DNA from: Escarpia spicata
Taxonomy: Eukaryota > Annelida > Polychaeta > Sabellida > Siboglinidae
Direction of reading: 5' to 3'
Length of the DNA stretch: 64,000 nucleotides
NCBI GenBank assembly: GCA_963995525.1
Contig: OZ023210.1
Location: 64,964,921 to 65,028,920 of the forward strand
Part shown: piece by piece, positions 45,338-58,900 of the stretch
How the letters are laid out: each line of letters begins with the position of its first letter
Numbering within the stretch: the stretch's first letter is position 1
Notes under the pieces: generated by a model
Database searches by the model: none
The model's input: only the letters and a program-made list of their open reading frames with translations
What the model was told of the DNA's origin: nothing
Program-made: the position numbers and the translations under genes

Positions 45338-45785
45338 ACCCGTAGTTTGTTGTTTCCTACAGTCGTGACTGAACTATGTCAGTTTATGACCCGTAGTTTG
45401 TTGTTTCCTACAGTCGTGACTGAACTATGTCAGTTTATGACCCGTAGTTTGTTGTTTCCTACAGTCGTGACTGAACTATGTCAGTTTATGACCCGTAGTT
45501 TGTTGTTTCCTACAGTCGTGACTGAACTATGTCAGTTTATGACCCGTAGTTTGTTGTTTCCTACAGTCGTGACTGAACTATATCAGTTTATGACTCGCAG
45601 TTTGTTGTTTCCTACAGTCGTGACTGAACTATGTCAGTTTATGACTCGTAGTTTGTTGTTTCCTACAGTTGTGACTGAACTATGTCAGTTTATGACTCGT
45701 AGTTTGTTGTTTCCTACAGTCGTGACTGAACTATGTCAGTTTATGACTCGTAGTTTGTTGTTTCCTACAGTCGTGACTGAACTGT
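45338..45785 (+). repeat. 51-bp minisatellite, about 8.7 copies (array B, inverted)
   Basis: Units read cccgtagtttgttgtttcct, acagtcgtgactgaactatg, tcagtttatga: the reverse complement of array A. Copies are nearly uniform (cccgtag on the left, ctcgtag on the right). The plus strand is open for 154 codons with the same 17-residue repeat found on the minus strand of array A. Confidence 0.97.
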
Positions 45786-46904
45786 CTGGTCCAGGCCTGA
45801 CTCAAGGCTGAGAAATAGTTGTGTTCCGGCAGCATGTACTGCAAGATTAATTAACTTGCCAAATGGATGTCCAGTGGTCATTCATAAAAAAACACAATAG
45901 TTTTTCAGATGTTGCAGATTAGGTAATAAAGCAAAAATGACATTTCTAATGGAAATTGGACATTTACGAATCACGCTAAAAAGTCTTGTCTTGTTGTTTT
46001 AAGTCATGACTTTATAAACTGTTCACAAGTCCAACTAGTTTAAAAATAACAAGTTTTCCAATTGTCAGCAGTTGGAGCACTGTGGGGACTGCATTGAGGC
46101 TGTGTCATGTGACCTGTCTCCATTACACAGCCTTCTTGCTTGTCCAGGAATATATGTAGACCTAGTGTGAGTGGCTTGTTGAACAAATCTGGTTCTCCAG
46201 CAGTCTGCTGGGGCATGTCAAAGAGCTGTCTGCTCTCAAACCCAAACTAATACAAACCAATGATTTGGGTGCCAAATGTCCTTCACTCCCCTCCAGGGCC
46301 ATAACCCTTCCACACGCACGCACGCACGCACGCGCACGCACACGCACACACACACATGGTAATGAACTATGATGAAAACCTAATACATAATATCGAGTCC
46401 TCCATCATACGACATCAGCCTGACTGCCTTGATGCTTCTATGTATATCTGCAAGTCTTTAACAGAACACTTAGCATGTTCACACCATAAACATGTTTACC
46501 AACACCAGGATGGCTTCTCTCTATCAACAAGATCAACAGCAGTTGCCCATTTGAGCACACATCAGCATCAACCCTGCAACTTCTAAAAGATTTTATTCTG
46601 CGGATATTGCTTCAAGAAGAGTGTGTGCAAGGAGCTAACATCTCCTGGCCATTGGTCACTTCAAAGGTTGAAGACCCTGTAGTGGAGAATATTATAACCC
46701 TTTCCATCTGCGCATAACACCCTTATTGGCCCAATTATCTTCACTCCACATGTGGTTGGAATCAATGGTTGCCCACTTAAAAGGCAGCTGGTCATAATCC
46801 TTGACTAATTTGGCCAAATGTAACCTGGACTGTGGAGATGGTCCCTTAGCAACCTCAGTTTCAACTGCCCAGGTAGTGAAAGATTCCACAAGATTGTGGG
46901 TCCT
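45786..46904. other. Unique spacer with CA/CGCA microsatellite
   Basis: No gene seen. 46311-46356 is a cacg/cgca/caca run. Remaining open frames are under 80 codons and unremarkable. Confidence 0.5.
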
Positions 46905-47972
46905 ACTTTATTAGTTATTATGTTTAGCAGAAATACATAATATAAAGCTAGTATTTAAGATTGTACTATTATGTGAAAGTGCTTGAAAATCTAAATAATA
47001 GTAAAGTATATTTTAATGCAAAGACTAGTATTTTGGAAAACATACTCAAATTAAACGTTGCTTTCTGAGATCGCCCATATTTAAAACTAAATAAGACTGT
47101 TCAGGGAATCACCATGCCCCACACAATATCATAAACTATATATCACTTTCCTCAACTTCATATAGCCTTGTTCACATACTATGCAATTTTAAGATAAAAC
47201 AGCATTAAAGATTATCAAGTATATCCAAGTGCCATATTCCACTGAAAATACTTGGCCACCGGTAATTTTGGCAAGAACATAACTTATCAAATAACATATC
47301 ATATGGCAGCTCATTCTACAATGCAACTTTAAATTAACAAAATCTGACCCTTGTGCTAGATCAAGATCAGTAATCAGTACCTCATTTCTAGTTGGATAGT
47401 ATTATTACAAACAATCATGTACAATTTCGCAAGTAATAGGTTACCCCTAATGTTTAGTGTTTTCTTTACAAATATCAGCTTTGTTTTCAAAAAATAACTC
47501 CGCTAGCATCTAACTAAGATCCAGATGTGCGTGCGTGCGTGCGTGTGTTCCTTATCTAACTTCCACACCATCAAAACTTAGATGTAGTGGTTTGGTATAT
47601 GTTTGTTATATTTCACATCTGCCGTTGCGCAAGTAATAGGTTACTTCTAATTTGTTAACATGTTCTGTTGCTGTGTCACCTGTACTTATTCGTATCCTAA
47701 AAATATCAAAAATACTGCCTCACTACAAAACGAAGAAACACATCAGTGCTCTAACTTTTCGCTATTTCCAAATATTGGAAAGGTATAATTGGCTTTTAAA
47801 TTTGATAAATAAACATAATATTCTCTACAAATATAAATTTTTGTTTTCAAAAAATAAATTCACTTTGTGTGTGTGTTTGCTTTACTATTATTTACATTTT
47901 CAAGCACTTTCACATAACACAAATACTAGTTTTATATTAGGTATTTCTGCTAAACATAATAACTAATAAAGT
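46905..47972. mobile_element. 1.07-kb element with about 90-bp inverted ends
   Basis: Left arm 46905-47000 (actttattagttattatgtt onward) and right arm 47886-47972 are reverse complements over nearly their full length, including tttagcagaaatac, ctagtattt and atgtgaaagtgcttgaaaat, with a short length difference inside. The interior has direct repeats: cgcaagtaataggttac at about 47429 and 47628, and tttgttttcaaaaaataa at about 47484 and 47839. It lacks a recognisable transposase. A MITE or foldback element is likely; no target duplication is seen. Confidence 0.72.
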
Positions 47973-48970
47973 TGTTTACCACGGAAATTTGAGTATAATT
48001 AATTTAATGATTGAAACCTTTCATAAAACAATGGCGCCTAAACCAATATTCAACGTACTTATGCGTTGGCAACAATACCACTTCTGCGATGATGCAATTT
48101 CAACGAATTTGTTTTCAAAATGCTGCCGGTGCGACTGAATTGTCCCGTTGAAACCACCAACTTTTGCCGCCTAGCCGAAGTGGTAAGGCAGCCAAAGCTT
48201 CCTAAGTGAACAAACCAAAAACGAGTGGTGCAGCGTATTTCGATTTCCATTCTGATGCAGTGAAAACGAAAACAATTTGTTTTATCGTTGTTTTGTTTTT
48301 CTAACATATATTAGAAATACCGCGAATAGTAGATTGTATTCTTTTTTCATTTTTCGTACTTCAAATAGACGGTATATACACAGACCAGTCAGTCTAACTA
48401 GTTGCAAACTACTTATGGCTCATAAATAAGGACGCCATTGGCTTTTATGGCTTTTTATTAATAGGAAATAACTTGGGCCTATACATCTGGAATAGTTAAT
48501 ACAATTGAATCATTGGCAACTACAATCAACACTATCACAAATGTAGTTTACTCAGACTTCAAAGTGGGAGATCTATTCTAGTGAAATCTCACAGTTCCCT
48601 GTGAGACACATTGAGACATGCCCCCACTACTTAACCAGCAATAGCTTACAGGTTCGTTGACCTCAACGCTGTGGTGATGCATCAAATACTCCCATTTCCT
48701 TGACATGTAGAATATGAAATTATGAATGTGCCAGGTCATATGTTGGTTTCTCATATTCCCTGCGAATCAGAGTTACACTGATAACATCTGTTATATGTCA
48801 GCATAAATCTGCAATACATGTATCCTTGATGTGTTGAATTTGAAGCATAGGCATAGAGAATTTGTAGTTTTAAATGAACAAAGTTTTGTATACTTTGAGA
48901 ACCGTATTTCATTTTTAAATAGACAAATGAATTGGTACTCTCAACTCAGGCAGTGCTGTTACACAATGAA
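47973..48970. other. Unique sequence, no gene confirmed
   Basis: About 1 kb. 48060-48250 is less AT-rich and carries an 82-codon minus frame (48059-48307) without recognisable motifs. A tRNA-like A-box stretch near 48172 lacks a B box. Confidence 0.45.
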
Positions 48971-50914
48971 AAGTAGAAGAAGAAACTATACTACATCCTT
49001 AGAGTGCATGATAACAGATACATGATAACTGTGATGTAGAATATTGCCACATTGAATGGCACAGTTCATAACACATACCAGACAGAAGAAGAAGAAACCA
49101 TGCTACATCCTTAGTGTGTATGATAACAGATACATGATAACTGTGATGTAGAATATTGCCACATTGAATGGCACAGTTCATAACACATACCAGACAGAAG
49201 AAGAAGAAACCATGCTACATCCTTAGAGTGCATGATAACAGATACATGATAACTGTGATGTAGAATATTGCCACATTGAATGGCACAGTTCATAACACAT
49301 ACCAGACAGAAGAAGAAGAAACCATGCTACATCCTTAGAGTGCATGATAACAGATACATGATAACTGTGATGTAGAATATTGCCACATTGAATGGCACGG
49401 TTCATAACACATACCAGACAGAAGAAGAAGAAACTATGCTACATCCTTAGTGTGTATGATAACAGATACATGATAACTGTGATGTAGAATATTGCCACAT
49501 TGAATGGCACAGTTCATAACACATACCAGACAGAAGAAGAAGAAACTATGCTACATCCTTAGTGTGCATGATAACAGATACATGATAACTGTGATGTAGA
49601 ATATTGCCACATTGAATGGCACAGTTCATAACACATACCAGACAGAAGAAGAAGAAACTATGCTACATCCTTAGTGTGCATGATAACAGATACATGATAA
49701 CTGTGATGTAGAATATTGCCACATTGAATGGCACAGTTCATAACACATACCAGACAGAAGAAGAAGAAACTATGCTACATCCTTAGTGTGCATGATAACA
49801 GATACATGATAACTGTGATGTAGAATATTGCCACATTGAATGGCACAGTTCATAACACATACCAGACAGAAGAAGAAGAAACCATGCTACATCCTTAGTG
49901 TGTATGATAACAGATACATGATAACTGTGATGTAGAATATTGCCACATTGAATGGCACAGTTCATAACACATACCAGACAGAAGAAGAAGAAACCATGCT
50001 ACATCCTTAGTGTGTATGATAACAGATACATGATAACTGTGATGTAGAATATTGCCACATTGAATGGCACAGTTCATAACACATACCAGACAGAAGAAGA
50101 AGAAACCATGCTACATCCTTAGTGTGTATGATAACAGATACATGATAACTGTGACGTAGAATATTGCCACATTGAATGGCACAGTTCATAACACATACCA
50201 GACAGAAGAAGAAGAAACCATGCTACATCCTTAGTGTGTATGATAACAGATACATGATAACTGTGATGTAGAATATTGCCACATTGAATGGCACGGTTCA
50301 TAACACATACCAGACAGAAGAAGAAGAAACCATGCTACATCCTTAGTGTGAATGATAACAGATACATGATAACTGTGACGTAGAATATTGCCACATTGAA
50401 TGGCACGGTTCATAACACATACCAGACAGAAGAAGAAGAAACCATGCTACATCCTTAGTGTGTATGATAACAGATACGTGATAACTGTGACGTAGAATAT
50501 TGCCACATTGAATGGCACGGTTCATAACACATACTAGACAGAAGAAGAAGAAACCATGCTACATTCTTAGTGTGTATGATAACAGATACGTGATAACTGT
50601 GACGTAGAATATTGCCACATTGAATGGCACGGTTCATAACACATACCAGACAGAAGAAGAAGAAACCATGCTACATCCTTAGTGTGTATGATAACAGATA
50701 CGTGATAACTGTGACGTAGAATATTGCCACATTGAATGGAACGGTTCATAACACATACCAGACAGAAGAAGAAGAAACCATGCTACATCCTTAGTGTGTA
50801 TGATAACAGATACATGATAACTGTGACGTAGAATATTGCCACATTGAATGGCACGGTTCATAACACATACCAGACAGAAGAAGAAGAAACCATGCTACAT
50901 CCTTAGTGTGAATG
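48971..50914 (+). repeat. 112-bp minisatellite, about 17 copies
   Basis: catgataactg marks from 49021 to 50813 are spaced by exactly 112 bp (16 intervals). Units contain gtagaatattgccacattga, atggcacagttcataacaca, taccagacagaagaagaaga and aaccatgctacatccttagt. Differences are few and mostly CpG-type: gatgtag/gacgtag, cacagtt/cacggtt, tacatg/tacgtg. CpG forms cluster towards the right end. Repeated 60-codon minus frames are the same segment seen once per unit. Confidence 0.97.
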
Positions 50915-51448
50915 ATATTAAACGGTCTTAAATTAAATTTCTCCAAATGGGGCCTAATTTGACTAAGTGGAACGAACTAGTTATTGTTGATGGATTTATT
51001 GCTCAGTTATTTATCAATGAATGACAATTAATTGAACAGTACAGTTTGATTATCAAATAAAGTAGTGGATCCTAGAGGGTTTTGTATGTTTAAAATGTGA
51101 TTGACTTTGTTAGCACTAATGGAAATGTCTTAAACTTTTGAAGTATTGGTCTTTAAAATGCAGGGCAGGTAACTTGTGAATGATAGATCCTGATATCCAC
51201 TTGCCTCATCCAGATGGTGGGCTTGTGAGATGAAAGCTGTCGGACTGGACCAGCTGTTGGCATCAAGCTGACTATGGGGCAGACCTCACTTTTTCCTGGC
51301 AGGTAGTTTTTTTAACCTGTCACTGGTATTTCTTTGATTGCATTTCAAGTGAATGATTTCAGGAGTTTATTGTGAGTAAATGTGAACAATGAATGAATGA
51401 TGATGTTGTTTTTGTCACATAGAAATCGCTGTTTGCTCTGTACATTGA
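50915..51448. other. Unique spacer, no gene seen
   Basis: About 530 bp, AT-rich, with no recognisable exon or RNA gene. Confidence 0.45.
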
Positions 51449-51990
51449 TTCAATAGAGCTCAAATAGAAAGGAAGTGTCTTACATACATACATTAAGTCG
51501 ATAGAGCTCAAATAGAAAGGAAGTGTCTTACATACATACATTGAGTCAATAGAGCTCAAATAGAAAGGAAATGTCTTACATACATACATTGAGTCAATAT
51601 AGCTCAAATAGAAAGGAAGTGTCTTACATACATACATTGAGTCAATAGAGCTCAAATAGAAAGGAAGTGTCTTACATACATACATTGAGTCAATAGAGCT
51701 CAAATAGAAAGGAAGTGTCTTACATACATACATTAAGTCGATAGAGCTCAAATAGAAAGGAAGTGTCTTACATACATACATTGAGTCAATAGAGCTCAAA
51801 TAGAAAGGAAATGTCTTACATACATACATTGAGTCAATATAGCTCAAATAGAAAGGAAGTGTCTTACATACATACATTGAGTCAATAGAGCTCAAATAGA
51901 AAGGAAGTGTCTTACATACATACATTGAGTCAATAGAGCTCAAATAGAAAGGAAGTGTCTTACATACATACATTGAGTCAATAGAGCTAC
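51449..51990 (-). repeat. 48-bp minisatellite, 11 copies, 240-bp higher-order unit
   Basis: Units read aatagagctcaaatagaaag, gaagtgtcttacatacatac, attgagtc on plus. Markers attaagtcg (about 51490 and 51730) and aatatagctc (about 51597 and 51837) repeat at exactly 240 bp, i.e. five units. A 254-codon minus frame runs through the array as a 16-residue repeat (SSIDSMYVCKTLPFYL). The unit is unrelated to the other 48-bp array. Confidence 0.96.
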
Positions 51991-52117
51991 ATGGATTTAA
52001 CAAAGCAGCTTGTGATAGAAAAACCCTGTGCCTGCAAGATGGACATGCTGTAGTCATTATCGACTTTTTCCATTTCTGATTGAGTTTAAGTTGTGCACGT
52101 CCTTGGTAGTTGATATA

Positions 52118-55100
52118 TGGCACACTAAGCTACTGAGAGCGTATACCAGCAGCAACATTGTGGTCACTGTATATGTGGCACTAAGCTACTGAGAGCGTAT
52201 ACCGGCAGCAACATTGTGGTCGCTGTATATGTGTCACTAAGCTACTGAGAGCGTATACCGGCAGCAACATTGTGGTCACTGTATATGTGGCACTAAGCTA
52301 CTGAGAGCGTATACCGGCAGCAACATTGTGGTCACTGTATATGTGTCACTAAGCTACTGAAAGCGTATACTGGCAGCAACATTGTGGTCACTGTATATGT
52401 GGCACTAAGCTACTGAGAGCGTATACCGGCAGCAACATTGTGGTCACTGTATATGTGTCACTAAGCTACTGAAAGCGTATACTGGCAGCAACATTGTGGT
52501 CACTGTATATGTGTCACTAAGCTACTGAGAGCGTATACTGGCAGCAACATTGCGGTCACTGTACATGTGTCACTAAGCTACTGAAAGCGTATACTGGCAG
52601 CAACATTGTGGTCACTGTATATCCGGCACTAAGCTACTGAGAGCGTATACCGGCAGCAACATTGTGGTCACTGTATATGTGGCACTAAGCTACTGAGAGC
52701 GTATACCGGCAGCAACATTGTGGTCACTGTATATGTGGCACTAAGCTACTGAGAGCGTATACTGGCAGCAACATTGTGGTCACTGTATATGTGGCACTAA
52801 GCTACTGAGAGCGTATACTGGCAGCAACATTGTGGTCACTGTATATGTATGGCACTAAACTGCTGAGAGCGTATACCGGTAGCAACATTGTGGTCACTGT
52901 ATATGTATGGCACTAAGCTACTGAGAGCGTATACTGGCAGCAACATTGTGGTCACTGTATATATGGCACACTAAGCTACTGAGAGCGTATACTGGCAGCA
53001 ACATTGTGGTCACTGTATATGTGGCACTAAGCTACTGAAAGCGTATACTGGCAGCAACATTGTGGTCACTGTATATGTGTCACTAAGCTACTGAGAGCGT
53101 ATACCGGCAGCAACATTGTGGTCACTGTATATGTGGCACTAAGCTACTGAAAGTGTATACCGGCAGCAACATTGCGGTCACTGTATATGTGGCACTAAGC
53201 TACTGAAAGCGTATACCGGCAACAACATTGTGGTCACTGTATATGTGGCACTAAGCTACTGAAAGCGTATACCGGCAGCAACATTGTGGTCACTGTATAT
53301 GTGGCACTAAGCTACTGAGAGCGTATACTGGCAGCAACATTGTGGTCACTGTATATGTGGCACTAAGCTACTGAGAGCGTATACCGGCAGCAACATTGCG
53401 GTCACTGTATATGTGTCACTAAGCTACTGAGAGCGTATACTGGCAGCAACATTGTGGTCACTGTATATGTGGCACTAAGCTACTGAGAGCGTATACTGGC
53501 AGCAACATTGTGGTCACTGTATATGTGGCACTAAGCTACTGAGAGCGTATACTGGCAGCAACATTGTGGTCACTGTATATGTGGCACTAAGCTACTGAGA
53601 GCGTATACCGGCAGCAACATTGTGGTCACTGTATATGTGGCACTAAGCTACTGAAAGTGTATACCGGCAGCAACATTGCGGTCACTGTATATGTGGCACT
53701 AAGCTACTGAAAGCGTATACCGGCAACAACATTGTGGTCACTGTATATGTGGCACTAAGCTACTGAAAGCGTATACCGGCAGCAACATTGTGGTCACTGT
53801 ATATGTGGCACTAAGCTACTGAGAGCGTATACTGGCAGCAACATTGTGGTCACTGTATATGTGGCACTAAGCTACTGAGAGCGTATACCGGCAGCAACAT
53901 TGCGGTCACTGTATATGTGTCACTAAGCTACTGAGAGCGTATACTGGCAGCAACATTGTGGTCACTGTATATGTGGCACTAAGCTACTGAGAGCGTATAC
54001 TGGCAGCAACATTGTGGTCACTGTATATATGGCACTAAGCTACTGAGAGCGTATACTGGCAGCAACATTGTGGTCACTGTATATGTGGCACTAAGCTACT
54101 GAGAGCGTATACCGGCAGCAACATTGTGGTCACTGTATATGTGGCACTAAGCTACTGAGAGCGTATACTGGCAGCAACATTGTGGTCACTGTATATGTGG
54201 CACTAAGCTACTGAGAGCGTATACTGGCAGCAACATTGTGGTCACTGTATATGTGTCACTAAGCTACTGAGAGCGTATACCGGCAGCAACATTGTGGTCA
54301 CTGTATATGTGTCACTAAGCTACTGAGAGCGTATACTGGCAGCAACATTGTGGTCACTGTATATGTGGCACTAAGCTACTGAGAGCGTATACTGGCAGCA
54401 ACATTGTGGTCACTGTATATGTGGCACTAAGCTACTGAGAGCGTATACCGGCAGCAACATTGTGGTCACTGTATATGTGTCACTAAGCTACTGAAAGCGT
54501 ATACTGGCAGCAACATTGTGGTCACTGTATATGTGGCACTAAGCTACTGAGAGCGTATACCGGCAGCAACATTGTGGTCACTGTATATGTGTCACTAAGC
54601 TACTGAGAGCGTATACTGGCAGCAACATTGTGGTCACTGTATATGTGGCACTAAGCTACTGAGAGCGTATACCGGCAGCAACATTGTGGTCACTGTGTAT
54701 ATGGCACTAAGCTACTGAGAGCGTATACTGGCAGCAACATTGCGGTCACTGTACATGTGTCACTAAGCTACTGAAAGCGTATACTGGCAGCAACATTGTG
54801 GTCACTGTGTATATGGCACTAAGCTACTGAGAGCGTATACTGGCAGCAACATTGCGGTCACTGTATATGTGTCACTAAGCTACTGAAAGCGTATACTGGC
54901 AGCAACATTGCGGTCACTGTATATGTGTCACTAAGCTACTGAGAGCGTATACTGGCAGCAACATTGTGGTCACTGTGTATATGGCACTAAGCTACTGAGA
55001 GCGTATACTGGCAGCAACATTGTGGTCACTGTATATCCGGCACTAAGCTACTGAGAGCGTATACCGGCAGCAACATTGTGGTCACTGTATATGTGGCACT

Positions 55101-55712
55101 AAGCTACTGAGAGCGTATACCGGCAGCAACATTGTGGTCACTGTATATGTGGCACTAAGCTACTGAGAGCGTATACTGGCAGCAACATTGTGGTCACTGT
55201 ATATGTATGGCACTAAACTGCTGAGAGCGTATACCGGTAGCAACATTGTGGTCACTGTATATGTATGGCACTAAGCTACTGAGAGCGTATACTGGCAGCA
55301 ACATTGTGGTCACTGTATATATGGCACACTAAGCTACTGAGAGCGTATACTGGCAGCAACATTGTGGTCACTGTATATGTGGCACTAAGCTACTGAAAGC
55401 GTATACTGGCAGCAACATTGTGGTCACTGTATATGTGGCACTAAGCTACTGAGAGCGTATACTGGCAGCAACATTGTGGTCACTGTATATGTGGCACTAA
55501 GCTACTGAGAGCGTATACTGGCAGCAACATTGTGGTCACTGTATATCCGGCACTAAGCTACTGAGAGCGTATACTGGCAGCAACATTGTGGTCACTGTAT
55601 ATGTGGCACTAAGCTACTGAGAGCGTATACTGGCAGCAACATTGTGGTCACTGTATATGTGGCACTAAGCTACTGAGAGCGTATACTGGCAGCAACATTG
55701 TGGTCACTGTAT
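52118..55712 (+). repeat. 56-bp minisatellite, about 64 copies
   Basis: Units read gcactaagctactgagagcg, tatactggcagcaacattgt, ggtcactgtatatgtg. Variants include tatacc/tatact, gagagcg/gaaagcg, attgtgg/attgcgg and tgtgg/tgtgtc/tccgg. Rare markers (aaactgctgagag at about 52857 and 55215; tatatccgg at about 52620, 55033 and 55543; gaaagtgtatacc at about 53150 and 53654) show duplicated multi-unit blocks. The last pair is 504 bp, or nine units, apart. Confidence 0.97.
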
Positions 55713-55929
55713 CAGGAGAAACTACAAAAAGTTATACTCTGATTGTCTAATCCTGAGCTTTGCCGTCAGTTTACACTGGAGCAGGAAAGGAATTTGTGTT
55801 TATCTTCTTGAGAATAATAGTAATTAATGACTCTATGGCATGAATAGTGTCTTTAAATACCTTTCCACACAGAACACTATCAGCTACTTCAGTGTTTTGA
55901 AAGTTTTAAGAATTGTTTCACTTTCCATG

Positions 55930-58900
55930 TAAATCCAACTGTACCATGTACATGTGACTTCAGGCCACCTACACTCTAGTAATAGTGGTTTAGGTGTGAA
56001 CCCAACTGTACCATGTACATGTGACTTCAGGCCACCTACACTCTAGTAATAGTGGTTTAGATGTGAACCCAACTGTACCATGTACATGTGACTTCAGGCC
56101 ACCTACACTCTAGTAATAGTGGTTTAGATGTGAACCCAACTGTACCATGTACATGTGACTTCAGGCCACCTACACTCTAGTAATAGTGGTTTAGATGTGA
56201 ACCCAACTGTACCATGTACATGTGACTTCAGGCCACCTACACTCTAGTAATAGTGGTTTAGGTGTGAACCCAACTGTACCATGTACATGTGACTTCAGGC
56301 CACCTACACTCTAGTAATAGTGGTTTAGGTGTGAACCCAACTGTACCATGTACATGTGACTTCAGGCCACCTACACTCTAGTAATAGTGGTTTAGATGTG
56401 AACCCAACTGTACCATGTACATGTGACTTCAGGCCACCTACACTCTAGTAATAGTGGTTTAGGTGTAAACCCAACTGTACCATGTACATGTGACTTCAGG
56501 CCACCTACACTCTAGTAATAGTGGTTTAAGTGTGAACCCAACTGTACCATGTACATGTGACTTCAGGCCACCTGCACTCTAGTAATAGTGGTTTAGGTGT
56601 GAACCCAACTGTACCATGTACATGTGACTTCAGGCCACCTGCACTCTAGTAATAGTGGTTTAGGTGTGAACCCAACTGTACCATGTACATGTGACTTCAG
56701 GCCACCTACACTCTAGTAATAGTGGTTTAGGTGTGAACCCAACTGTGCCATGTACCTGTGACTTCAGGCCACCTACACTCTAGTAATAGTGGTTTAGGTG
56801 TGAACCCAACTGTGCCATGTACCTGTGACTTCAGGCCACCTACACTCTAGTAATAGTGGTTTAGGTGTGAACCCAACTGTACCATGTACATGTGAATTCA
56901 GGCCACCTACACTCTAGTAATAGTGGTTTAGGTGTGAACCCAACTGTACCATGTACATGTGACTTCAGGCCACCTACACTCTAGTAATAGTGGTTTAGAT
57001 GTGAACCCAACTGTACCATGTACATGTGACTTCAGGCCACCTACACTCTAGTAATAGTGGTTTAGGTGTAAACCCAACTGTACCATGTACATGTGACTTC
57101 AGGCCACCTACACTCTAGTAATAGTGGTTTAAGTGTGAACCCAACTGTACCATGTACATGTGACTTCAGGCCACCTGCACTCTAGTAATAGTGGTTTAGA
57201 TGTGAACCCAACTGTACCATGTACATGTGACTTCAGGCCACCTGCACTCTAGTAATAGTGGTTTAGGTGTGAACCCAACTGTACCATGTACATGTGACTT
57301 CAGGCCACCTACACTCTAGTAATAGTGGTTTAGGTGTGAACCCAACTGTACAATGTACATGTGACTTCAGGCCACCTACACTCTAGTAATAGTGGTTTAG
57401 GTGTGAACCCAACTGTACCATGTACATGTGAATTCAGGCCACCTACACTCTAGTAATAGTGGTTTAGGTGTGAACCCAACTGTACCATGTACATGTGACT
57501 TCAGGCCACCTACACTCTAGTAATAGTGGTTTAGGTGTGAACCCAACTGTACCATGTACATGTGACTTCAGGCCACCTACACTCTAGTAAAAGTGGTTTA
57601 GGTGTGAACCCAACTGTACCATGTACATGTGACTTCAGGCCACCTACACTCTAGTAATAGTGGTTTAGGTGTGAACCCAACTGTACCATGTACATGTGAC
57701 TTCAGGCCACCTACACTCTAGTAATAGTGGTTTAGATGTGAACCCAACTGTACCATGTACATGTGACTTCAGGCCACCTACACTCTAGTAATAGTGGTTT
57801 AGGTGTGAACCCAACTGTACCATGTACATGTGACTTCAGGCCACCTACACTCTAGTAATAGTGGTTTAGATGTGAACCCAACTGTACCATGTACATGTGA
57901 CTTCAGGCCACCTACACTCTAGTAATAGTGATTTAGATGTGAACCCAACTGTACCATGTACATGTGACTTCAGGCCACCTACACTCTAGTAATAGTGGTT
58001 TAGATGTGAACCCAACTGTACCATGTACATGTGACTTCAGGCCACCTACACTCTAGTAATAGTGGTTTAAGTGTGAACCCAACTGTACCATGTACATGTG
58101 ACTTCAGGCCACCTACACTCTAGTAATAATGGTTTAGGTGTGAACCCAACTGTACCATGTACATGTGACTTCAGGCCACCTACACTCTAGTAATAGTGGT
58201 TTAGATGTGAACCCAACTGTACCATGTACATGTGACTTCAGGCCACCTACACTCTAGTAATAGTGGTTTAGGTGTGAACCCAACTGTACCATGTACATGT
58301 GACTTCAGGCCACCTACACTCTAGTAATAGTGGTTTAGGTGTGAACCCAACTGTACCATGTACATGTGACTTCAGGCCACCTACACTCTAGTAATAGTGG
58401 TTTAGATGTGAACCCAACTGTACCATGTACATGTGACTTCAGGCCACCTACACTCTAGTAATAGTGGTTTAGGTGTGAACCCAACTGTACCATGTACATG
58501 TGACTTCAGGCCACCTACACTCTAGTAATAGTGGTTTAGATGTGAACCCAACTGTACCATGTACATGTGACTTCAGGCCACCTACACTCTAGTAATAGTG
58601 GTTTAGGTGTGAACCCAACTGTACCATGTACATGTGACTTCAGGCCACCTACACTCTAGTAATAGTGGTTTAGGTGTGAACCCAACTGTACCATGTACAT
58701 GTGACTTCAGGCCACCTACACTCTAGTAATAGTGGTTTAGATGTGAACCCAACTGTACCATGTACATGTGACTTCAGGCCACCTACACTCTAGTAATAGT
58801 GGTTTAGGTGTAAACCCAACTGTACCATGTACATGTGACTTCAGGCCACCTACACTCTAGTAATAGTGGTTTAAGTGTGAACCCAACTGTACCATGTACA

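Noticed and set aside
48160..48230. tRNA or tRNA-derived SINE (cctagccgaagtggtaaggc resembles an A box)
   Set aside because: No B box follows at the right distance and the stretch cannot be folded into a cloverleaf by eye.
51359..52123. 254-codon minus frame through the 48-bp array
   Set aside because: A 16-codon period explains it, and the flanking parts have no recognisable features.
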